DNA of 64,000 nucleotides from Chaunax sp. Z400 (lineage: Eukaryota; Chordata; Actinopteri; Lophiiformes; Chaunacidae): positions 5,703,501-5,767,500 of the forward strand of contig CM075186.1 in assembly GCA_037577475.1 (NCBI GenBank). The letters are read 5' to 3'. The notes below the pieces were generated by a model. It did not search any database. It was not told the DNA's origin and saw only the letters and a program-made list of their open reading frames with translations. The position numbers and the translations under genes are program-made. Numbering within the stretch: the first letter of the stretch is position 1; every line of letters begins with the position of its first letter. Positions 1-11,000 of this stretch are shown here, one piece after another.

Positions 1-1560
1 ACTTGTTTATGAATTTTTAAATGTATGTTCCAAAAGGCTTTTATATCAACATTTTCAATTATGTTTTTTTTTATTTTCCATACATATTAGGGAGGTAGAC
101 ATCTCCATAAATGATATTATTTGGAATTAATTATTAAATCTGGATCTGTTCTGCAGCCTCGACCGGCACTAGTATTTTTCTATTGCTGGTCCTGCAGACA
201 GCAACGATCACAGTGCTGCTATTTTCAGCCAGATGATTCATTCATATAATTTTCAGGGCTGTAATAATGTTGTGTAATAAACCTAACATAATGACATCAG
301 CTGCAGCATGCTGAAAGATGAGCAGGACTTCTGTTTTTATTATCTTTGATATGTCAAAATCGAGTGCTTTGAGAGCAGAACAACAAAAAATATCAAATCT
401 AATTTTGTAATCATCCTGTTTGTAGATTATATTGAGCTATTAGTGTAGAGTGAAGAGCACATTTATCTATTTTTGCCTCAAGACCAAAACAAAACCATAA
501 ATGCCTTTTTTTGAAATATTGGATGGATTTATACTTAGACCCAGAATGAGATAAAGACTTACTGGTAGCTGGAAATAAATATTCTTTAGACATATAGAAA
601 TGACTCTGTGAGTGTGTTTAATCATTTAAGCATGGCTGGACACAAACATGTAATAAAACAGTGAGAAATATAAAGTGTCAGCATGTTTGGTTTTTAAATG
701 ATCAGTCTGCCCTGATTATGGGATATGGTGTTGGCAGACTTTGTTAATGGAAATAAAAATGTCTAATAGAAAAGAAGTGGAAACTTTTCAGATGAAGTCT
801 CTACTTTCAAGAGGTTTTGAGTTATTTAAAGGCGTCTTTTGGAAACTCTTTTGATCCAACAACCTACTCAGAGTCTGTCTTCTTATGGTGTAAAAATGGT
901 CAACTTCCTCTCAAAGTCATTTTTTAAAATTATTTCCATTCTCTTTAGTTCCTCTATAGAGATGGAAATGAAGTGAGGATAGTGAAAGTGAAGTACCTTC
1001 CTTTAGCTTCCAGTCTGCAGTGAATAAACTGTGGTAAATTTGTTGTATTTACCCACAATCACCAACATATTCTTTGTTATGATCTGTAACTTGACATGTA
1101 GGTAGTAGGCACAGACAATGCCACAAATGTGGGAATGTAATAATGTCTTGACAAAATATAACATATTCAAATGCCGATTCGCATTATTCACATTCTTATT
1201 GTATTATTTTACTTGACTGGGACAGTCTTTTTTGATCAACAGAAAAAAAACAACCCCTAAATGAGCCTAAGTAAATTAGTAGAACAATGTATACTTAAAT
1301 AAAACTTAATAAAACTCAATTTGAGATGGATTGGTTGCACCATTCTGTGTCAAACACACCTTAAGAGTTATAACACTGATGATGTAACATAATAATATTA
1401 TTAACATTGACCAATAATGCGCCAACCCAAGTTATTATTATCAGTAATGTTACAAGGTAAAAAATATGTATGAATTTCTTGAGTTGTTGCCTAAGTCAAC
1501 CTTCGGCATTCATTCCTCATAATGATCACTTTGAAGGGCTTTATCCCACTTACACCATGG
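1..1560. other. Upstream flank of crabp1, no gene seen
   Basis: This AT-rich stretch has no open frame that resembles a known protein and no recognisable exon. It is the 5' flank of crabp1 and could hold enhancers, but nothing in it can be assigned by eye. Confidence 0.6.
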
Positions 1561-1599
1561 TAATGTAAGTAATGTAAGTGTTAAAAAAAAGAGCATTTG

Positions 1600-1607
1600 T
1601 ATAAATA
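1600..1607 (+). promoter_or_regulatory. Upstream TATA-like box
   Basis: A TATAAATA match lies about 110 bp upstream of the stronger TATATAAG at 1711. It follows two tandem copies of AATGTAAGT (1563-1580). It could support an alternative upstream start, but no transcript evidence is available here. Confidence 0.3.
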
Positions 1608-1650
1608 CACTTCCCATCTAAAGCAGACGCTTCAGTCTTGTTCTCCTGTA

Positions 1651-1700
1651 TTAATGGGACAGAGCGTCCAGGGGGAGGGACCTCCTCTGACTCCCATTAA
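1651..1700. promoter_or_regulatory. Inverted TTAATGGGA pair in crabp1 promoter
   Basis: TTAATGGGA at 1651-1659 and its exact reverse complement TCCCATTAA at 1692-1700 flank a G-rich core with the tract GGGGGAGGGA. The second copy ends 10 bp before the TATA box. Each half-site contains a TAAT-type homeodomain core. Binding of any factor is inference. Confidence 0.45.
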
Positions 1701-1710
1701 AGACAGTAGC

Positions 1711-1718
1711 TATATAAG
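1711..1718 (+). promoter_or_regulatory. crabp1 TATA box
   Basis: TATATAAG lies 246 bp upstream of the crabp1 start codon, so a start site around 1740 is expected. The resulting leader of about 220 nt has no ATG before 1964 and is purine-rich (GAGGAGGAGG near 1861-1880). This supports initiation at 1964. Confidence 0.6.
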
Positions 1719-1963
1719 AGCTAAGGACAAGATTGCTGCCAACACACTGAGACACAACACACAGACGAAGCAAGAGTGTGTGAGGGAAAACAAACCCAGG
1801 GAAACTCTTGGTTGTAACGGTGTGAAGGCGAGGTTGAGCAGAGGAGACAGGATCACGGGTGAGGAGGAGGAGGAGGGTGAGAAAGAGTCAAAGAGGGAAG
1901 AGAAAAGCATCACAGTGTGGAACAGGTTCTCTCTGCAGCCCCTTGCACTCATCATCAGCAGAC

Positions 1964-2033
1964 ATGCCTAACTTTGCCGGCACCTGGAAGATGAAGAGCA
2001 GCAAGAATTTTGATGAACTTCTCAAAGCCTTGG
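1964..2033 (+). CDS. crabp1: crabp1 coding exon 1
   Basis: Encodes residues 1-24 from ATG in a GACATGC context. It ends one base into the Gly24 codon before a consensus GTAAGT donor at 2034. This is the N-terminal beta strand and the start of helix I. Confidence 0.95.
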
Positions 2034-5000
2034 GTAAGTCTTCTCCTGTGTCTCTTTCTCCTCCTCCCCTCCATAGTCAGTGCTGCATCCCTGCATGAGG
2101 TTGACTATCCATCATGTCCATATAGAAAGGCTTTTCTTGCTGTTTGAGAATGGCATGCCTGACGACCAACAGCATCATATTGTTCGGAGAAGCTCCCTGG
2201 GAAAAGCACGCAGAGATCAGCAGGGAGATGGAGCTGGAGGGAAATCCCTTGTGTTTACAGGAGATATGAAACACTGGATGCTGAATTCCAGCCTAAACAG
2301 ACGCGGTATTGTTGAATGAAGAGAGGAGGGGGGCACAACATTATTCATGTTAAGCATTTAAGTAGGGCATGCATTAGCAGTGCCAGGGGAGGTCTCCGGA
2401 GCCCAATGCTAATCTCTTGTGTCCTACCTTTTTTCACCCGTCTTAGTCTTAACTGATGATTGTGATGGTTTAGATTTGGACCACTTTAACTGGGTCATTC
2501 AATTGTCTTGCAGCGTTTCGTCACGCTGTGACTGCTGAAACAGACAGGACACAGCAAAAGGCTGGATGTCTTTAGAATAATGTCTAAATATTTAGGGAGA
2601 GGTCCCACTACGAGTGCAGGAGACGCTTCAACAACTCTCCTGATACTGTTGATACCAAAATGAATTAGAATTGCAACTTTTTAGAAATGAATGGTTCCCA
2701 TTTAAGCAAAAACTGGGAGCAGTTTTACACCTTGCAAAGCTGAAACGACTGACATTTTAGTTGTTTGTGCATTGGTGCAAGGATGTTTTCGTGTAATGAG
2801 TGCATATTTGGCTCAGACAGCCTCTGCATTGTGATTGTAATGTCTCTTTAAATTCCCCTAAATTCAATGGACCACTTGATATTCTACATTTTCACTATTG
2901 TCAGAAAATCCAATGGAAAAAACACACTAAAAAAAAACAACAACCGTGAATTAATTCAACCAAGACGTTGTGCCTTTTTAACCTGACAGGCTGTTCCTCT
3001 GTACTATAGACCATTATGATGAGCCTGCACATTGTAGTTTCTTTGGAATCAATCCCACATAGACTGTCATGATTCTGTGAATATGAATCCACAGATGAAA
3101 AAAGTCCCAGCAAAAACAAATTCAAATATTAATTTGTGACTTTATGAAATATTTATGTATCCAGCAGGAATGAATGGGCTTGCAGCTGAACACGGAGTAG
3201 CAGACATAGAAAGATAATAAATCCTTCCCTCTCAAAGTTTTATCAGTTCATGAACACATTAACTGTTGGAGCAGACCACTCGTTCATTCTCAGATAAGGG
3301 CTCCGTCAGTGGAAAGCTCAACTATTCTAGTCCTGCAGGACCGCCACTTTCCATCAACGTCTTCATAATTATCTGAGTCTGAGGTTTCCCTACTGTTGGA
3401 GGGTATTGCTATATTTGAACAGAGCTGTCAGACTCTGTGTGCTAATTGAGAGCAGGCATGTGTGTCTGCCCTAAAGTTTAAATGTGAATGTTGGGATCAG
3501 TAGAAACCATTTGATTAGTGCACCTTGTCCCCGGTTTCTAGAGCATGCACTAATGCTGCTTGTATCTATGGTGGTCCAAAAACAAAAGCATCATGTAATC
3601 TTACTTTTGGTTTGGATATGCATAAGATATTTTAGATGGAAGCAAATAAAATTTTGAGGAACAGGCCATTTTTTTTCTAAAAAGGAGACAGGTCACTTGG
3701 CTCAGTGATCCTCATACATATTTAATGCTATAAAAACACATGATGTGAGCCTTCAGATTATGGGTGGGGTTGAGTGTAAACTGTCAAATGAACGGTTGTA
3801 TGCCAGGGTGTTGACCAAGCAACGCCACAATGGTTTGGGAGTGAGGAAGAGCTTTCAATTTAATGAAGGGTGAATTTTGTCAAAAACCATGCAAGAGTCA
3901 AAAGTTGATTTTGTTGTAAAGTTATTGGCTTTCATGATATTTAGTTATTTCTAGTATTCAGAGAGGTTACTGCGACAAAAGACTCAGGACTTTGGCAGGA
4001 CATCAAACCAGACGGCCTTGCAGCATCAAACCAGGCAGGCCAAGGTGTTGCCACAAGCCTCGCATCACGCAGGATTCCTCACCCAGTCCTATATCAAAAG
4101 GAGAGCCGGCACTTTGCAGCACTGACTTTCTCAAGAGTTCACTTTTTTTCTTCTGGACAGTAATCCCTCACACAGACATCAGCGTCAAAATCCCACAGGC
4201 TTATCTCAGGTCTGAGAAATAGTTGTGATTTCAGTCGGTGCATTAATCGTATTTCTATCATTTCTGTCATTACGGGTTAAAATGTGAGTTTACAGATGTT
4301 CACTTTCACCACAGAAATCTGACAAGACATGCAGCCAGCGTGTGGTTCTATATTTAAAGTGCAGAGTCTGATAGAAGCTGGCACGAGGGCCTGCAGAGGT
4401 CTAAATCTGGGTGAGGTCCAACATAAAATACTGGAAAAAGAGGCATTTTGTCAAATGGCAAAAGCCTCATCTTTCTCTTTGTCCTTTTTTGTGCCAATTA
4501 GTGCCTGCTTCTCACGTACTCTGTCAGACACAGGCCTACAAAAACAGAGAACAACTATATTCACACGACAGAGAAGCAAAAATGTAACCAGCATGTCTCA
4601 GCATGTAGTAGAGATCAATATTTAGGCTATTTTCCTCCTTTCTTCTATATCTGTCTGATGATTTTATGGTGTATTTAGCAACCTATGACCTGTAGCTCTG
4701 TCTGTGACCAGACATGATGGTCTCTAATGCACAAAAATACATAATACAAAATACATAAATACAGTATTAGCTAACCAATTAAACCAGTTATGGAATGGCT
4801 GATGAAAAAGAGAAAATATCATAAAGCACATTATTGTAATTAAAAGGAACAGTTTACCAAAAAAGAAAATTCTATTTTGGGATGTGTACTACTACTTTTA
4901 GCTCAGGGGCTACAGGGTCTTCTGTACTTCTTCTGTTGTTTAGGAGAATGCTGCAATGTGGTTTTGCAACAAACTTCACACAACTTTCCATCAGCATGAT

Positions 5001-8000
5001 CAGGGTCACAATGTTGTGAAGGAAAGTCCTGGATCCACCCTTTTATCCAGATCCACTCCAAAATTTACTGGGTTCTTCCCTCTCATATGGCCGACCATCC
5101 TACCAAGTTACATGAAGTTCTGTCAAGTCGTTTTTGTATAATCCTGCAAATAGACAGACAAACAAAAGTGGAGTCAGAGCTAATGATAATAATAAATAAC
5201 ATTATTATTCTTATTACTAATAATAATAATAATGCTGAGTTCATTTTCAACTACAAACAAGGTTTAAATTCTACAGTCCTTTTGTTCTATGAAACAAAGA
5301 AACATCCCACTATTTGGTCCTTTTCTAACTAAATGAATCTTGTTGAAATGAAATGACTCCAGTGTCTCCCTCTTGATGTCCCTGGTCAGGAGTGAACACC
5401 ATGCTGAGGAAGGTGGCTGTGGCAGCGGCCTCCAACCCCCACGTGGAGATCCGTCAGAACGGGGAGCAGTTCTACATCAAAACCTCCACCAGTGTGCGCA
5501 CCACCGAGATCAACTTCCACATCGGTGAGGAATTCGATGAGGAGACGGTGGATGGAAGAAAATGCAAGGTCAGTAAGTATTGCAAAAGCAGATGTTTAAT
5601 TCTCTCACATGATGAGAACAGATTCTGATTTAATTTTTTGGAGAGGTACGGTTTGGCCCAAGGAACAACTCATTACGTTTTGGTGGTGATCTGGAACATC
5701 ATCTAGATCCAGGATTTTATTCAAGGATTCTTTACCATTGGGATAGGGAACATGATTTTTGCTTCTAACTTCATGGATAATTCCTACAATGCTTGAACAA
5801 AAATGACACAGTGACATCCCCATAAGATCTACCATTTGAGTATTCAAGGTCTCCAAAGCTGTTTGCATGCTATTGTTGTTGAGGGTTGAATGAAAAATTA
5901 AAACCTCTGTGCAGTTTGATCCATTGGTATCATCCTCACGTCTGTGCAGCTGGATTAAGGGCAGCTCAGGTTGTGATGGATGAGAGTTTTCCAGAGGGGG
6001 GATTCTCACATCCTGATGCACCGTCAGAACTCCGACACAGGTTTGGAGAGTAGGAACAGACATGTTGGTTTTTAATTTCTTATTTTTCCTCTAAGTTCTC
6101 TTTTTACAAATTCTGCTAAATACATTGAACTTTTAAAAATAGAGAAAACTGGTTTCTTGGAGATCTGATGAGATCACAACACTGAGACAATTACATCATC
6201 TGTGTAATAAATATAGATAAAATGGATGAGGCAGCTTGACAATGTGTTGAGTTGTCTCATCTGTATTTTTAATTTTTGTCAAAATATATAAATTCCCTTT
6301 GATTTATTCTTCTATTTACTTCGTAAAAGTAATTTCTCTATTTATTGGCCACTACTTGATGTTACATACAGGTAATTGTAATGTGTTCTAAGTGAGGGTC
6401 TTGGGGGAAGAAATTGCATAAATTATTATGTTTTTCTATTAATCGAATGATTTTTAAATTTAATGTTGATAAAGAAATCCTGAAAAATTTGACAAGCGTC
6501 TTCACATAAATGCTTCTAAATGTGATGAATGTGAACTTGTTTTTTTGGAATAAGGACTCGATTCACTCAACAATCAAATTAGATTAAAACTGACACAATG
6601 AAGAGAGCCAGCGCTCAAAGTTGAAGAATTTAGAGACGAGATGTCTCTGCAAAAACACGCTGCCACTGAGTCACTTTAGATAACAGGAATCTTGCATTAA
6701 TGATCTAGAGGTTGGAATCTGTTTATCAGCCTCGGCTGAGTCTGAGCTGGACTCAGCTATTATATTATATAATATATTTTATTATCATTATTATTAAATA
6801 CATTTTTATTATATATTATATCATAGATTCTACTCTCACATGTAAAACAGAAATTGCATGGACTACACTAAGTCCAGAAAATTATTAGGTATGTATTTTT
6901 TGGAAATCACAATTCCATTCTGGATATGCACTGCAAAAAAATTCATTCAGGGCTTGATCTGTGCAAATGCATACATCTATTGACATGCAAAATTGCACAT
7001 ATTTCCTTTGTAGCTGCTAAAACACTCATTCCTCGGTTATCTGAAGTACGGATTTTGGTCTTTACCTTTCCTGCCATAGTAAGAACTACATTTTGCAGCC
7101 AGGAAGAGAAAACATGACCTATGTCAGAACCTTGGAGACAGTGTGGCTCATTCTGTCTGTGCCCTGGGGCATGCTGGGTACTGGGTAGGCTAGGCGGCTG
7201 ATGGCCACATAACACATCTCTGCTATGAAGCTGACAAGTTGAGTTGACATCATTTGCGACATCCACTTGTCTGGGCATCAGCACCGAAGAACTTGACTGC
7301 AAGAGATCCTATGAAGCTATGTGGTTTTCATTGTTTGTAGTGCAACACGCTGGCTTTATGAGATTTAAGTTATTATGTTCAGTTTTAGATAATGTGTAGC
7401 TTGAACGACGGGACCGTATCACTCCTGTAACCCCTTAATTGATTTACAAGCCTGATGAAGGATATGGGAAACATTCTGTTTGTCCTTGCAGTACTTTTAA
7501 AATTGCAGAAATAAATTAAAATCATAGCAAAGTTGCTCTTGAACTGAGATTTAGTGTGTCTCTCATTTTGTATTCTAACTGTTTATAAGTTTCAGTGTTG
7601 AGGATTGCAAAAAAGTAAAGAGAGCTGCAGCACAAGAATAGTAGACCATTACTGGGGAAGATACAAATTAGCAAAATCCACAACAGCTAGGATACATGTA
7701 GAAGTATTAGATAACATGATATTAAAGGAGCAAAAACTGCTTTTCTGGACACTTGGGACCAGCAGCTGAACATAAAGGTGAGAAAGTTTTGCCTTCAAAA
7801 CTTACTTCCATCGCTTCAAATGGCCAAAAATTCACAGAAAAAGAATGCAAAACCAAAAGAATGAGCTGGAAGAAGATAAAATGCTGTAGAGCAAAGGTGC
7901 AAAGAAGGGTCGGGTGATAGCTTTCTGAGGGTTCTCTGTTGATATGGCTGATAAGTGCAGTTTAAAGTTAATGTTCTGGACAGGATGTGCAGGGAACAGA

Positions 8001-11000
8001 GTTAACACAATATGAAGGAACATCTCTATTCTGATAATATTTGACTAATTAGATTAGAAGAAATTAGAAGAAATCAAGGCGGTGGCTTTCAGCAACAATC
8101 TTCTGTGGCAATCATACGCAAGAGTGGAGCTAAACCTGCAGGAGGCAGTGCCCTCTGACACTGGCACATGTGCCGGCGAGGCAAAGTGGGTTGTGCCGGG
8201 TGTTGGCGGACTCTCAGGTGGTGGTTGACAGGAAAGCCCAAGGTGTATTTTGGCTGAGAGCGGATGCCCCGGTGGTTAAACAGATTACATGCTGATCTGT
8301 AGCTGGCAAAGAGCAGAGAGATGATTAACACTGCCACAAGGTTAAAAAGCTCCATTTAATCTGCGTGAGCACAGTGGGATCAGATGACTTCCTCTCACCT
8401 CCAGGAGGAGAAAGTGAAAAGGGGCTTTCTGTCAGTCTCTGAGAAAACAGACACAGTTACAAAATGTCATAATAAAGGCATAATGTACCTGCTCCGATGG
8501 ATGGAAGTGTTTATAGATGGGAAAAGCTCAAAGACAAACATGGAGGCAAGCTGCCTGGTGCAGCAGAGGTTGAATTTTTCTGAGTTCAGAGACATGCACA
8601 ACAGAACAAGTCACTTCTAGGCAATAAGACCTTTTAGTCTTAGTTTACCCACCTGCTTTGGGTCTAAACAAATACATAGGAATAGTTTCACAGGTTTGGG
8701 GTATTGGATAATATAGGAATGTATTTCCAGGACAGATATAGCCACATAGTATGCTATGATTGGCCAGTCTGTGTTCAAGGGGCAGGGCTTAGTGAAGGGT
8801 CATCTACTGGCAGATACCAATGAGATAACTAATGCATGTTACTGAAATTGTTTTGTGTTTTTCCAAATATTAGATATTTCTTAAGGGAGTGCACCTAGCA
8901 TCAGTGTGGGATCCACACTTGCTCAGACAGTTTACAGTGACTAGGAATGGAAGGGGTGGGGCTTAATGAAATGTCAATTGTCAGTTATCCATATAGGATT
9001 TTAAAAATCCATAATGTGAAAATAAAAGAAATATTACTTAGGGGCTTTAAGCTTCAATTATGACTGAGCCACAGTCAAAATATGGAAAAAATAAAACAAA
9101 ACAAAACAGGAGTCTTGGCGAAATTACTACTATTACTATGACACATAAAATAAGAAGTGGAATGACCAGTTATGACCTTAGTATCTTATGGAAACTCATC
9201 ATTTAAGAGGTTTGTGAATGGAGTTATGTACTGTCATAATTTTTGTTGCAGTTGTCAGAAGAGAAAGTGCTGCTTAAGGCATTTCTGCATGTCTCTATTA
9301 CTCAGATGAGGCATTTGCCCCATGGTAAAACACAAGCTGATTTGATAAAGAGCAACCGCAACTCACTAGTGATGAGCAAACACTTATATAAGATACGATA
9401 ATGTGATCAAACTCGGGGAGGAGAGGAGGCCAAGAGAATGTTTTGGAGGCTCTGGGAGAAATGTAGCAAAATCCAAACATAACAACTTTAAAGCGAGCAG
9501 GAAATGAGATGCTTTCCTACTTCTCCAGACACTGTTGGTGTCTGATAAGAAATGGAGACACCAAAGAGACTGATCCAAAGCCAAGAGCAGCAGATAATGT
9601 GACAACCAAAAGAGAAACGCTAACCAGAGAATGCTAAGAGAAAAACAGGATGACTTTGTCTTGGTCTCAGATGTGCAGAAGCTCATGTGTCCTATTTGAA
9701 AAAATAAAGACTACGAGAGAGTTAATGTGCAGAAAAGAGAATGAGTGCAAATCCATCCCAATCCGAGGCAAAAATGGAGCCATAACTAATAGACTTTTTT
9801 CACTCCGGCTTCGTTGGATGATTAAATGTTGAGGCATAGCTAATGAAAGGTGCAGAAAAGCCCTGCTACAGCTACAGTCATGACAATTAGCATAGCATAG
9901 CATAAAGATTGGAAAAAGGGGGGAAAGCTAACCTGGCTCTGTTGGTAGGCTACATCTCAAACGGACTTTTTCCCACTTCAATTTTTATATGGATAAAACA
10001 AACCATAATGTGTAAAATAATGAGTTGCTGGTGGATTATGAATTACTTTTGGAAAAAGTCAAATCGGCTAGTTTCCCACTCTTTCCAGTGGTGTATATCT
10101 CCACATTTTACCCCTCAATAGGAGAATTAAGATGCGTATTTCCAAAGGTGTCAGCCTTCTCCTCTAATGGATCTGCTTTTGTGACAGTGAGGTGATGAAA
10201 TACGAGTGCAGTTAATGGATCCTTACATGACCAAGAAGATAAATACCCTCCGCTAACAGAGAGAAGCTTGGTCTTGATCTTCCATAAATTTGTGACCATT
10301 TCATAGGTAATTTGAGTCAATTAGTTGAGGTGAAATTAATCCTGAAGTCAAAGTCTGACTGATCCTGTTGAGGTCATTTGAAATATTGAAGCAAATTAGC
10401 AGACAGAGGCCTTTTTAATGGAGTCTGCTACTGGCTAAGGCCGCTGATTTACAGTATCACTTTGTTCACTGGGGTCTGGCCATGGATGAATAAGCGTAGG
10501 ATGGATGTTATTTTAAGTTGGCTGTGAAATATATGGTCAAAAGTGTGTGGACATGACACGCATTTATGATAGTTGAACATCGCACTGTAAGATCCAGGAG
10601 GGTTTCCATCAGATTTTAGATCCTGGCTGCAGGGATTTGTTCCAATTCTGCAACAAGAGCAATATAGTGAGGTCAGCCACTGGTGTTGAGTGGCTCATAC
10701 AAGATGTTCCAGTTCATCCTACAGGTGTTGGATGGGGTGGAGGTCAGGGCTTTGTGCAAGTGAAATCATTATGTGCAGAGCAATTGTCATGCTGAAACAG
10801 GCTTTCACCAAATTATTGCTACAAAGATGGAAGCTTTTGGGTTGTAAGTGCAACAGAGCATATTTGTGACCACACTAATCAGTGATGCTGGTATTATTAC
10901 TTTTCTTAAATGCCCCAGTAAAGACATGGTTTGCTAATGTGTTGCATTGTCATACTGACCTTCCCAGCTTGTTGTTCCTCTCCCTTGCAGAGCCTTGCCA

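Larger units (their letters stand above)
2034..5389 (+). other. crabp1 intron 1
   Basis: GTAAGT donor and GGTCAG acceptor. The intron carries a TTAA-type element fragment near 4840-5011 and a copy of a dispersed teleost repeat at 5024-5165, followed by an AAT-rich tract around 5185-5235. The rest shows no recognisable gene. Confidence 0.8.
5569..10990 (+). other. crabp1 intron 2
   Basis: A 5.4-kb intron between a GTCAGT donor and a CCCTTGCAG acceptor. It contains a repeat-derived stretch at 5635-5830, an AT-rich tract at 6755-6830, a SINE/MITE-like fragment near 9885-9950 and a Tc1-type transposon remnant at 10531-10850. No gene is supported in it. Confidence 0.8.

Noticed and set aside
1597..1971. 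124-codon frame over the crabp1 promoter and leader
   Set aside because: It lacks an ATG start, spans the TATA box and has no family similarity. A related frame that extends crabp1 upstream from 1859 begins at a non-ATG codon.
5605..6063. 152-codon open frame on the minus strand in crabp1 intron 2
   Set aside because: It overlaps a teleost interspersed repeat, resembles no protein I know and has no supporting splice or promoter context.
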